Position numbers and translations under genes: made by a program. Positions 9,576 to 18,483 of a stretch of 64,000 bases of DNA are shown here, in pieces. The notes under the pieces are model-generated. The model was given only the letters and a program-made list of their open reading frames with translations, was not told the origin of the DNA and searched no databases. The stretch is from UBA4416 sp044238845. GTDB taxonomy: Bacteria > Bacteroidota > Bacteroidia > B-17B0 > Aurantibacillaceae. Numbering within the stretch: position 1 is the first letter of the stretch; each line of letters starts with the position of its first letter. Location of the stretch: NCBI GenBank assembly GCA_044238845.1, contig JBIICN010000009.1:1-64000 (forward strand). Direction: 5' to 3'.

Positions 9576-10871
9576 TTAGAAGTTTAATTGGCACTGAACC
9601 CTCATAAAAGAACCTGTCTGAAAATTGTCTTTTTTTGCTCTATCTGAGGTCCATTTTTCTGAATGTACCCAACTCACAGTAATCTCAAATTGTTTAAGTG
9701 GTTGATATTCTATTCCTCCTTCGAATTCATTTACATCATAAGCTCTTGCATCTAATTCCATTTTTTTTCCGCCTTGATAGGTTGAATATCTTGCAAATGG
9801 AATTAAAACGTGTTTTTTTAACTTTATTAAATAGCTTAATGTGACATAACCACCTTTTAAATCTTTAGTAGAAATAGAATCTATTAAATAATCGTACTGA
9901 GGGCCTTTTCCTATGTTATATTCTGCTTGGATACCAAACGGTTTAGGATATAATACAAATGAACCCGCCATTCTTTCGTCTAAATATTCTAAACTTTTAT
10001 TTTTTTTGACTCCAGTGCTTGTTTGATCTAATTTATAATTACCGCTATACATTTGAACACCTGGTTCAATAATTTGATTCCATAATTTAAAAGGATAAGA
10101 GACTCTTGCTACCCAATGCGAATTATTATTTATTTCCGGTTTGTTAGCTGTTTGACCATTATATAAACCAAAACCAACAACCCCATAATCACCAGAACCT
10201 TTTAATCCGTCGTTAACTAATGATGAATATAAATCTCTTACTTTTTTTGGGGCATAGTAAAAAAATAATCCCAAATCGCGTTCATTTGCTACAGCACTAT
10301 TTAAGGCGTCATTTCGGTCTAATGGCAAACGATTTTGGCTTGATTGCATGTTTTCAAATCCGTATGGCACTTTACTTTGACCTATTCTAAACCTAAACTC
10401 TTTCTTTTTATCAATAGATACGTCAAAATAAGCATCTCTAATTTGTGCAAAGTGCAAGCTTGTTGCAGAAGCAGAAGAGGCAAAATCAGGTTGAATATAA
10501 AAGTAAACATGTTCATTTAATTGTCCGCTTAAAATTAAACGATTTCTTCTGATAAAAAATCCGCCCAAGTTTCCAATCGATCTATCTCCTTGATCGCTTT
10601 TTAAATCTGGGTTTGTTTCAAATAAACGATTATATCTTACTTGTACATAACCTCTTACTTGTATTTTATCGTACCAGTTAGATTTTTTTTCGGACATTGA
10701 TACTGTAGGAGTTGCAATCGTCGTCGTTTTCGCATTTTTTAATTCTTGTACTTCTTTTTTTAAATCCGTTAAGTACTTTAATAAAGAATCGTTGGATGTA
10801 GATGTTACTTGAGAAGCTAGCTGATTTGTAAACAAAACAGAAATTAAAAGTAAAGTAAAGATATTATTCAT
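9576..10871 (-). CDS. Outer-membrane porin, phosphate-selective OprO/OprP type
   Basis: 431 residues. It has a signal peptide (MNNIFTLLLISVLFTNQLAS), a short coiled-coil-like stretch ('LKKEVQELKNAK'), then a beta-barrel rich in alternating aromatic/polar strands and ending in Phe ('MRVQCQLNF'), as usual for outer-membrane proteins. Segments such as 'VRGYVQVRYNRLFETNP', 'GGFFIRRNRLILSGQL' and 'FRFRIGQSKVPYGFENM' match the phosphate-selective porin O/P family. Its place directly upstream of a Pit carrier supports phosphate uptake. The ion selectivity itself is inferred from family and neighbours; other anions are possible. Confidence 0.88.
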   Translation of the reverse strand: MNNIFTLLLISVLFTNQLASQVTSTSNDSLLKYLTDLKKEVQELKNAKTTTIATPTVSMSEKKSNWYDKIQVRGYVQVRYNRLFETNPDLKSDQGDRSIGNLGGFFIRRNRLILSGQLNEHVYFYIQPDFASSASATSLHFAQIRDAYFDVSIDKKKEFRFRIGQSKVPYGFENMQSSQNRLPLDRNDALNSAVANERDLGLFFYYAPKKVRDLYSSLVNDGLKGSGDYGVVGFGLYNGQTANKPEINNNSHWVARVSYPFKLWNQIIEPGVQMYSGNYKLDQTSTGVKKNKSLEYLDERMAGSFVLYPKPFGIQAEYNIGKGPQYDYLIDSISTKDLKGGYVTLSYLIKLKKHVLIPFARYSTYQGGKKMELDARAYDVNEFEGGIEYQPLKQFEITVSWVHSEKWTSDRAKKDNFQTGSFMRVQCQLNF

Positions 10872-10959
10872 GTAAATTTAATATTAACGGCTGCGAAATA
10901 ATCAACCCAATATTAGTTTTATATATCTTTAATGTTACCAAATTGTTAAGAAAATAAAA

Positions 10960-10990
10960 AAGCCTCATAAAACAAATATTTATGAGGCTT
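10960..10990 (-). terminator. Rho-independent terminator after rpiB
   Basis: A 12-bp perfect stem (AAGCCTCATAAA / TTTATGAGGCTT, 7-nt loop) lies 19 bp past the rpiB stop on the minus strand and is followed by a T-run in that direction (positions 10959 and below). It separates rpiB from the porin gene. Confidence 0.85.
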
Positions 10991-11009
10991 AAAGTAAAGT
11001 TATTGTAAC

Positions 11010-11441
11010 CTAGCAATCTATTTTCTTTATTCTATCAGCGTGTCTTCCGCCTTCAAATAATTCAGCTAAAAAAGCATCGACGCATTTTTTTGCGTCTTCA
11101 ACACTTATATATCTAGCTGGTAAGGTTAAGATATTAGCATCATTATGTTGGCGCGCTAGCGCCGAAATTTCAGAATTCCAGCATAAAGCAGCCCTAATAC
11201 CTTTGTGTTTATTAGCACTCATATTAATACCATTACCACTACCACACATTAATATACCAAAATTTACATCATTATTAGTAACAGCTGTTGCAACGGCGTG
11301 AGCGGCATCTGGGTAGTCAGCACGTTCTAAACTATAGCAGCCCTTATCAATAACTTCTACATTTTTTGTTTTTAAATACGATATTAGTACTTCTTTTAGT
11401 TCAAAGCCAGCGTGGTCGCTACCTATAGCAATTTTTGTCAT
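11010..11441 (-). CDS. rpiB: Ribose-5-phosphate isomerase B
   Basis: 143 residues, the usual length for RpiB/LacAB-family isomerases. It interconverts ribose 5-phosphate and ribulose 5-phosphate in the non-oxidative pentose phosphate pathway. The substrate-binding 'GSDHAGFELK' (Asp9, His10) is present. So is the catalytic loop 'MCGSGNGINMSANK' with the catalytic Cys66 and the anion-hole glycines, and His99 in 'RQHNDAN'. It is a single-gene unit on the minus strand, bounded downstream by a terminator and upstream by the repeat-rich divergent region before nadA. Confidence 0.95.
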   Translation of the reverse strand: MTKIAIGSDHAGFELKEVLISYLKTKNVEVIDKGCYSLERADYPDAAHAVATAVTNNDVNFGILMCGSGNGINMSANKHKGIRAALCWNSEISALARQHNDANILTLPARYISVEDAKKCVDAFLAELFEGGRHADRIKKIDC

Positions 11442-11922
11442 ATCAAAGTTTTGTTAATAGTTTGTAATCAACGTTAATTAACACTCATAACTACAAGTAC
11501 TGAAAATGAGTGTTTTATATACGCTGCTAATTAACAAAATTACTGTGTATAATTAAATTTATCGTTAATAAGTTTCGGTAATTAATTAGTGATTTGTTAA
11601 TAGCTAATTTACTTAGTGCAATTTTTCATTTCACAAAATTTACTTTCAATAATTATTTAGTGTTTTGTACAGTTTTACACACATAAAATAAGCGTTAGTA
11701 TACAATTTGTTATTAACCATTTTCACTATTAACAACTTTGTTCATTACTAAGCATACATCTAAAAACCAAAGCATTATACATAGCAATATCGTTTAATAT
11801 TTGTTAATAGAGTGTAGATTACCGTAAAAACAAGTAAACAAAAGCTTATTTTTACACAGTATTAACACCCTATATACTATAACCATAATTTAAATATTTA
11901 AAATTCTTTTATTATATATTAT
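11442..11922. other. Gene-free repeat-rich divergent region; candidate replication origin
   Basis: 481 bp without a credible gene, between divergent rpiB (-) and nadA (+). The 10-mer TTGTTAATAG occurs at 11451-11460, 11594-11603 and 11801-11810, and inverted at 11726-11735. Related forms are GTTAATA at 11564-11570, TTATTAACC at 11710-11718 and GTATTAACAC at 11859-11868. A perfect match to the DnaA-box consensus TTATNCACA lies inverted at 11544-11552 (TGTGTATAA). One-mismatch boxes TTTTACACA lie at 11673-11681 and 11850-11858. The last 40 bp before nadA are almost pure A/T, as expected of an unwinding element. With parS sites and mnmG nearby, oriC is the leading explanation. A cluster of operator sites for a regulator is the alternative. 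Confidence 0.5.
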
Positions 11923-12900
11923 ATGAATTTAGAAAAAGGTTTCCTCGAAAAAAAAATTGATCCATCTCTTGATTTGTTCAAAGAGATTTTGCATCTTAAG
12001 AAAACGAAGAATGCCATCATCTTGGCTCACTACTATCAAGATGCTGATATTCAAGATATTGCAGACTATATTGGAGACAGTTTAGGCCTCGCTCAACAAG
12101 CCGAAAAAACACAAGCCGACATCATTTTATTTGCTGGTGTACATTTTATGGCCGAAACCGCTAAAATTTTAAATCCAAAAACAAAAGTATTAATTCCTGA
12201 TTTAAAAGCAGGTTGCTCTTTGGCCGATTCTTGTCCTCCAAACGAATTTGCCACATTTAAAGCCGCTCACCCTGATCATATTGTTTTAACCTACATAAAC
12301 TGTACCGCAGATATTAAAGCGCTCTCAGATGTCATTGTAACGTCTACAAATGCTGTTCAAATAGTAGAATCATTCCCTAAGGATCAAAAAATCATATTTG
12401 CTCCAGATAAAAATTTAGGAGCTTATATCAATAAAGTAACTGGCCGTAACATGATATTATGGAATGGTAGCTGTATGGTTCATGAAATTTTTAGTTTAGA
12501 AAAGCTAATTAAGTTAAAAGCTCAACATCCAAAAGCTTTAATATTAGCTCATCCTGAATGCGAAGCAGCTATTTTAGATTATGCTGATTTTATTGGAAGT
12601 ACAACAGCTATTTTAAATTACAGTAAAAAATCAGATGCACAGGAGTTTATTGTGTTAACTGAAACAGGTATTATTCATCAAATGCAAAAAGCTAGTCCAA
12701 CTAAAACATTTATACCTGCTCCACCAAATAACAGTTGTGCTTGTAATGATTGTCCGCATATGAAATTAAATACTTTAGAAAAAATTTATATTGCTTTAAA
12801 ATATGAGCAACCCGAATTATTAATGAGTGATGATTTGATTGAAAAATCAAGAAAACCAATTAATAAAATGTTGGAGTTATCCGCTAAATTTGGACTTTAA
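11923..12900 (+). CDS. nadA: Quinolinate synthase
   Basis: 325 residues. NadA condenses iminoaspartate with dihydroxyacetone phosphate to quinolinate in de novo NAD synthesis, using a [4Fe-4S] cluster held by three cysteines. The cysteine motifs are visible: Cys127 in 'INCTAD', Cys184 in 'GSCMVHE' and Cys277 in 'CACNDCPHMKLN' (with Cys272 and Cys274 beside it). The N-terminal 'ILAHYYQDADIQDIADYIGD' is diagnostic. No nadB or nadC is adjacent. It is the first gene to the right of the repeat-rich intergenic region. A 3-hydroxyanthranilate dioxygenase at 58387-58911 would give a second route to the same product. Confidence 0.97.
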   Translation: MNLEKGFLEKKIDPSLDLFKEILHLKKTKNAIILAHYYQDADIQDIADYIGDSLGLAQQAEKTQADIILFAGVHFMAETAKILNPKTKVLIPDLKAGCSLADSCPPNEFATFKAAHPDHIVLTYINCTADIKALSDVIVTSTNAVQIVESFPKDQKIIFAPDKNLGAYINKVTGRNMILWNGSCMVHEIFSLEKLIKLKAQHPKALILAHPECEAAILDYADFIGSTTAILNYSKKSDAQEFIVLTETGIIHQMQKASPTKTFIPAPPNNSCACNDCPHMKLNTLEKIYIALKYEQPELLMSDDLIEKSRKPINKMLELSAKFGL

Positions 12901-12959
12901 ACTAAATTTTAATTTTTGAATTATAAACTTTAAATTAGAAGATTAATACGCAGCTATCA

Positions 12960-14660
12960 GTGAATTCCATAAAAAAATATTTTCTTTTTTTCTTAATATG
13001 TTTTGTTACTAAACAATCATTATATAGTCAAGTAACTAATCCAAATGGTTATAATACTTTTTATTATGATAATGGTGCAAAGTCATCGGAGGGTATGATG
13101 CGTGATGGTAAAGCAGATGGCTATTGGAAAAATTATTACAAGAATGGTCAAGTAAAAATTGAAGGCAATCGTAAAAATTTTCAATTAGATAGTATTTGGA
13201 AATTTTATACCGAAAAAGGAAAAATGACCAAAGCAGTTAATTATTTAGAAGGTAAAAAAAGTGGTTATACATTTAACTATGATACAAATCAACGCGTATC
13301 AAGTAAAGAAGCCTTTGTAAATGATATTAAACAAGGTAATTCTTTTATATACTATCCTTCAGGAAAAACTAAAATAATGACTCCTTACGTGAAAGGTAAA
13401 CCAGATGGAATTGCTTATGAATATTCTGAAGATTCTTTAATTATATCAATCATGAAATATCAAGGTGGTATTTTAGCGAATATTGAACGATTAAATCGTA
13501 AAGATGAAACTGGAAAAAAACAAGGTGTATGGAAAGAATTTTATGAAGATGGAAAATTAAAAGAAGAAAAAAAATATAAGGATGATGTTGTTGATGGTTA
13601 TGTGAAAAATTATGATCAAAAAGGAAATCTAACAAATACCGAAAAATTTAATAATGGAAAACAAGTTAAAAACGCGCCTGAGTTAGCAAAATTAGATGTT
13701 TATAAAGATTTTTATGAAGATGGTACCATGAAATATGAAGGTGGTTATATTAATGGGATGCCTGTTGGTACTCATTATCATTATCGTCAAAAATATATGT
13801 GCGATTCTTTACCAGTTGCCAGAGATGATACTAGTGATGTTATGATTAAAAAATATGTTTGTAGAAACAGAGCTGTTCCCGATTCGGCGATTATTTATGA
13901 AGAAGGTATTAAGTTATCATACGGTGCAGTAGATAGTCTAAGAAATAAAATTGGAATTTGGACAGAATATCATAACTCTGGAGAATTTAGAGCTAAAGGG
14001 TTATATTTAAATGATAAACGTATAGGAGAATGGATTTTTTATTATCCTAATAAACAAATTGAACAAAAAGGTAAATATGATAAAAAAGGTCGTGCACAAG
14101 GTGAATGGAGATGGTTTTATGAAAATGGTGCTGTAATGCGTGAAGAAATATATTTAGATAATTTACGTGATGGTGTGATGACAGAATATACCGAAGATGG
14201 TAAAATGATTACTAAAGGAGAATTTATTGAAGACATGCAAGAAGGAATTTGGTTTTATGAAACACCAGAATACAAAGAAATTGGAAAATATGTAAATGAT
14301 AAACCAGATAGTTTATGGAAACGTTATTACATGCCAAAAGAAAAATTACGATTTGAAGGTAAATTTTTAAATGGTGATGAAGATGGTTTACATACCTGGT
14401 ATTATGAAAATGGACGTAAAATGATTCAAGGTAAATATACCGGCGGTGTAAAACAAGATGATTGGAAGTTTTTTGATGAAGCAGGATTTAATTATTTAAC
14501 TATATTTTATGAAAATGATATTGAAGTTAAGTTTCAAGGTGTTAAAGTAGAGCCTACATATGAAGAAAGCTTGCGAAATTATTCAAGCATCTATAACAAA
14601 AAACCAGATAAAACTATTCTGGAAAAGGAAAAAAATAAAACAGAAAAAGTTGAACCATAA
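12960..14660 (+). CDS. Secreted YwqK/MORN-variant repeat protein
   Basis: 566 residues. The frame starts with GTG at 12960 and no ATG is available upstream; the GTG gives a good signal peptide (MNSIKKYFLFFLICFVTKQSLYS), which supports this start. The mature part is a long series of about 22-25-residue units of the pattern 'G.W..YY.NG....G.Y..G...G.W'. Examples are 'YYKNGQVKIEG', 'FYEDGKLKEEKKY', 'YYPNKQIEQKGKY' and 'YYENGRKMIQGKY'. These are the MORN-variant repeats that databases often label 'YwqK family antitoxin'. No toxin partner is present, so that label should not be read as function. The multi-PAS kinase gene begins 14 bp after its stop, so the two may share a transcript. Confidence 0.85.
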   Translation: MNSIKKYFLFFLICFVTKQSLYSQVTNPNGYNTFYYDNGAKSSEGMMRDGKADGYWKNYYKNGQVKIEGNRKNFQLDSIWKFYTEKGKMTKAVNYLEGKKSGYTFNYDTNQRVSSKEAFVNDIKQGNSFIYYPSGKTKIMTPYVKGKPDGIAYEYSEDSLIISIMKYQGGILANIERLNRKDETGKKQGVWKEFYEDGKLKEEKKYKDDVVDGYVKNYDQKGNLTNTEKFNNGKQVKNAPELAKLDVYKDFYEDGTMKYEGGYINGMPVGTHYHYRQKYMCDSLPVARDDTSDVMIKKYVCRNRAVPDSAIIYEEGIKLSYGAVDSLRNKIGIWTEYHNSGEFRAKGLYLNDKRIGEWIFYYPNKQIEQKGKYDKKGRAQGEWRWFYENGAVMREEIYLDNLRDGVMTEYTEDGKMITKGEFIEDMQEGIWFYETPEYKEIGKYVNDKPDSLWKRYYMPKEKLRFEGKFLNGDEDGLHTWYYENGRKMIQGKYTGGVKQDDWKFFDEAGFNYLTIFYENDIEVKFQGVKVEPTYEESLRNYSSIYNKKPDKTILEKEKNKTEKVEP

Positions 14661-14673
14661 TATTTAATAAATT

Positions 14674-17600
14674 TTGGTAAAAAATAATATAGATGTTCAA
14701 ACTCTTGAGTTGCTTCCTGTAGCAATTATATTATTTGATAATAAACAAATTTATTATTTAAATAAAAAAGCAATTGATTTATTTAAAATTCCAAAGTCCC
14801 ATTTAAAAGAATTAGATAAACTTTCAGTTTTTTCGTTTATTGACAAAAGTTTACATAAGCGTTTAATAAATAACAATAAGCTAATATTAAAAGGAGTAGA
14901 ATTTCCACCAATTGAATTACAATGTTATAATCTTAAGAAAGAGGTTATTTATGTTGAAGCAAAATCTAATGTTGTAATTTATAATAATAAAAAAGTAGTG
15001 CAATCAACTTTTTTAGAAATTAATGATAGAATTGATAGATACAATCAATTACAAAAAACACAAGAAATTTTAGACAGTATTAGTAAAAGTGTGAGAGAAA
15101 TTATCTATGAATTTTCATTTTTACCAACACCACATATTAGTTTTATAAGCGATTCAGTTTTTGATATGCTTGGAAGAAAACCAAGTGAAATTTATAAAAA
15201 CCCACAAATATTTTTAGATCAAATTCATCAAGATGATAAAGAAAAATACGTTTTATGTTTAGAGAGTTATTTAAAAGTAACAAGTAACGCTACTAACAAT
15301 AAAGAAGTGTTTAGATTTTATCATAAAAATGGTAAAGAGTTAGTACTTGAAGTTGCTGCAAAACCTAAGTTTAAAAACGGTAAAATTGTAAGTTTTATAG
15401 GTGTTATTAGAAATATAACTATAGAAAAAAATTACCAACAAGAATTAGAACAAAAATGGAACAATTATAAAAATTTACTAGACACTTCGCCTATTGGAAT
15501 TTTTATTCATGAAGGTATTTGTTTGTATGCTAATAAAACAGCAGCAAATATTTTAGAGATAAACGATCCAAAAAAACTAATTGGTAAATATTTAGTTAAT
15601 TATATAATTCCTGAACAACGCGAAAGAGGTATAGAACGTATACGATTAGCAACTAGCGGGAAGGAATTACCCGATTTAACGTATACTATACAAACTTCAA
15701 AAGGTAAACTAATTGATGTTGAATTAAAAACAGTACCATTTATTTATAATGGTAAAAAGGTAGTTCAAACAATTGTATCTGATATTTCAGTAGAGAAAAA
15801 AATATCAAAAGAAAAATTAAGAGCTGAATTAGCAGAAGAATCAAATAAAAAATTAAAAAAAGAAATTGAATATCGACAAAAAATTCAAAGTGAATTGGTT
15901 ACTCAAACCACAAAGTATGAAGCTATTTTTAATAATACATCTCATTTAATTTGGACAGTTAATAGAGATTTAAAAATTACATCTTTTAATAAAAATTACT
16001 ATAACTATATAAAATCTATTTTTAATCATGATTTAAAAATAGGAGAATATATAGGAAGTATTAGTAGAAGTACCAAAGATAAAATAAGATCTGATTTTTG
16101 GATAAAAAAATACAATGATTTTTTTAAAAATAAGAAAGATAATAAAGTAGAATTTTTTGAATTAAAAAATGTAAATGCTAGCGGCAAAACGTTTTATAGA
16201 GAAATATTTTTGCATCCAATTAGAGGTGCAAATGGTATTATCACTGAGATTGCAGTTATTGGACAAGACACTTCAGAAAGAAGATTATCTGAACAAAAAA
16301 TTTTAGAACAATCTGCAAAACTTCAAGCAATTTTTGAAAGTGGAACACAATTGATTTGGACTGTAGATAAAAACTATTTTTTTACTTCGTTTAATAAAAA
16401 CTTTTCAGACGCAATGTATAGCGTTTATAAAGTTAGGCCATTATTAAATAATAAAATTTACAAACCACAAAAAACTAAATCCGGTAAAGCTTACCACGAT
16501 TGGTGGATTAAAAAATATGACGAGGTATTTAAACAAGAATCTAGTATTGAATTTACTACCGAACAATTAGATTCTAATGGCAAAAAATTATACCGTCAAA
16601 TTTTTATTCACCCAATTTTTAAGAATGGTAAGGTTGAAGAAATTTCTTGTATTTCTAATGATGTTACTGAACTTAGATATCTACAAGATCAATCTATTAA
16701 TCAAGCGGCAAAACTTAACTCAATTTTTGAAAGTTCTTCTCATTTAATTTGGACGGTAGATAAAGAGTTTAAAGCAACATCATTTAATAAAAATTTTATT
16801 AAGGTTTTTAAATTATATAATCAAAATGAACCGCTATTAAACACTCAATTACATAAATTGCTTCATAAAAGAAAGCAAGCCGAGTATAAATCTTATTGGT
16901 ATAATATCTATAAAAAAGTATTTGATGGTAATTCTTTAAAACTAGAAAAACAACAAGTATCTCCAACTGGTGAAGTGATTTTTAACGAGATATACTTAAA
17001 TCCAATTCGAAATGCTAACCATGAAATTATTGAGGTTGCTTGTTTAGCTCATGATATAACTGAAAATAAAACATTTGAAAAGCGTATTTTAGAACAATCT
17101 GCAAAGTTGAAAGCAATTTTTGAAAGTGGTGATCATTTAATTTGGACAGTCAATAAAAAATTGGAATTGACCTCTTATAACAAAAATTATTTTAATCTTG
17201 TTAAAAATAGTGTTATACGAGAAAAGCTTGAAAACAATAGTCAAGTATTTGTTTTAGAAATAATACAAAGTAAAGAAAAAAAGACTTTTTGGAAGGATAA
17301 GTATAAATTAGTTTTAGAAGGTAAACCAAATGTGTTTGTTCACAAAAGTGTTGTTGATAATGTTGATATATATCGCGAAGTGTATTTATACCCAATTTTA
17401 TTAAATAATGAAGTCGTAGAAATTTCGGCCATAGCTCAAAACATTACTGAACGTATTAAAAATGAAAAGAAAATCATCGAACAATCAGCCAAATTAAAAG
17501 CTATTTTTGAAAGTGGAGAACAATTAATGTGGACTATTACTCGAGATTTAAAATTTACTTCACTTAATCAAAATTTTGCAAACGCTATTCATGAATTATA

Positions 17601-18480
17601 TGGTTTTTATCCCGAGTTAGGCAAAACTATTAGAGAAATCGGAAAACATAAAACAACACCATTCGAAACTTTTTGGAACCAAAAATACGATCTAGCTTTT
17701 AGCGGAAAACAGGTTGATTTAACTACTGAAAGAGTAACCTTAAAAGGAAAAAAAGTGTTTAGGCAATATTATTTGTATCCAATTAAAAATCATAATAATG
17801 AAGTAGTAGAAGTCTCTGGAATTGGTTTTGATATCACAGAAAACAAAATTAATGAAGAAAAAATCACACAATCATTAAAAGAAAAAGATGTGCTTTTAAA
17901 GGAGGTGCATCATCGTGTAAAAAACAATATGCAAGTAATCTCTAGTATACTTAATTTGCAATCATCATATGTTAGAGATTCATACGCTTTAAACTTGCTT
18001 AAAGAATGTCAAAATCGTATTAAGTCAATGGCTTTTATTCATGAAAGCTTGTATCAAACTAAAAATTTCGAATCGGTTAATTTTTCAGAGTATTTAACCA
18101 CTTTATCAAAAAATTTAGTTCACACCTATTCCATTAATACAAAAAAAATAAAATTAATTTTAACACTGGATGATTTGATGCTAAGCCTAGATGCATCAAT
18201 ACCTTGCGGTTTAATTGTTAATGAAATTATATCAAATTCGTTAAAATATGCTTTTCCTGATAATAGAGATGGAATAATCTTTGTAACTTTGAGGGTTAAT
18301 AAAAATAAAGTGCATATTGATGTTGGCGATAATGGTATTGGTATATCAGAATCTGTTGATGTAAAAAACACACAAACTCTAGGACTACAATTGGTTGATA
18401 CGCTTGTAGAACAGTTGAATGGAACTTTTAATATAATTAGAAAAAACGGAACTATTTTTAGTATAGAATTTAATATTTAA
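14674..18480 (+). CDS. Multi-PAS sensor histidine kinase with five tandem PAS repeats (HisKA_2 type)
   Basis: 1268 residues, without an obvious membrane helix. The best start is TTG at 14674, because the first PAS core ('LELLPVAIILFDNKQIYYLN') begins at once and no in-frame ATG precedes it. Three ordinary PAS domains come first. Five closely related PAS repeats of about 125-135 residues follow, each opening with variants of 'QSAKLKAIFESG..LIWTV' then 'TSFNKNF'. The C-terminal kinase has the HisKA_2 motif 'LLKEVHHRVKNNMQVISSIL' (phospho-acceptor probably His1080) and an ATPase domain with 'IISNSLKYAFP', 'VGDNGIGI' and 'LGLQLVDTLVEQL'. The LytTR regulator starts 3 bp after the stop and is presumably its partner. 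PAS ligands are unknown. Confidence 0.9.
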   Translation: MVKNNIDVQTLELLPVAIILFDNKQIYYLNKKAIDLFKIPKSHLKELDKLSVFSFIDKSLHKRLINNNKLILKGVEFPPIELQCYNLKKEVIYVEAKSNVVIYNNKKVVQSTFLEINDRIDRYNQLQKTQEILDSISKSVREIIYEFSFLPTPHISFISDSVFDMLGRKPSEIYKNPQIFLDQIHQDDKEKYVLCLESYLKVTSNATNNKEVFRFYHKNGKELVLEVAAKPKFKNGKIVSFIGVIRNITIEKNYQQELEQKWNNYKNLLDTSPIGIFIHEGICLYANKTAANILEINDPKKLIGKYLVNYIIPEQRERGIERIRLATSGKELPDLTYTIQTSKGKLIDVELKTVPFIYNGKKVVQTIVSDISVEKKISKEKLRAELAEESNKKLKKEIEYRQKIQSELVTQTTKYEAIFNNTSHLIWTVNRDLKITSFNKNYYNYIKSIFNHDLKIGEYIGSISRSTKDKIRSDFWIKKYNDFFKNKKDNKVEFFELKNVNASGKTFYREIFLHPIRGANGIITEIAVIGQDTSERRLSEQKILEQSAKLQAIFESGTQLIWTVDKNYFFTSFNKNFSDAMYSVYKVRPLLNNKIYKPQKTKSGKAYHDWWIKKYDEVFKQESSIEFTTEQLDSNGKKLYRQIFIHPIFKNGKVEEISCISNDVTELRYLQDQSINQAAKLNSIFESSSHLIWTVDKEFKATSFNKNFIKVFKLYNQNEPLLNTQLHKLLHKRKQAEYKSYWYNIYKKVFDGNSLKLEKQQVSPTGEVIFNEIYLNPIRNANHEIIEVACLAHDITENKTFEKRILEQSAKLKAIFESGDHLIWTVNKKLELTSYNKNYFNLVKNSVIREKLENNSQVFVLEIIQSKEKKTFWKDKYKLVLEGKPNVFVHKSVVDNVDIYREVYLYPILLNNEVVEISAIAQNITERIKNEKKIIEQSAKLKAIFESGEQLMWTITRDLKFTSLNQNFANAIHELYGFYPELGKTIREIGKHKTTPFETFWNQKYDLAFSGKQVDLTTERVTLKGKKVFRQYYLYPIKNHNNEVVEVSGIGFDITENKINEEKITQSLKEKDVLLKEVHHRVKNNMQVISSILNLQSSYVRDSYALNLLKECQNRIKSMAFIHESLYQTKNFESVNFSEYLTTLSKNLVHTYSINTKKIKLILTLDDLMLSLDASIPCGLIVNEIISNSLKYAFPDNRDGIIFVTLRVNKNKVHIDVGDNGIGISESVDVKNTQTLGLQLVDTLVEQLNGTFNIIRKNGTIFSIEFNI

Positions 18481-18483
18481 AAC

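Noticed and set aside
12960..14660. Toxin-antitoxin system (database label 'YwqK family antitoxin')
   Set aside because: The protein is secreted, has many MORN-variant repeats and has no toxin gene beside it.
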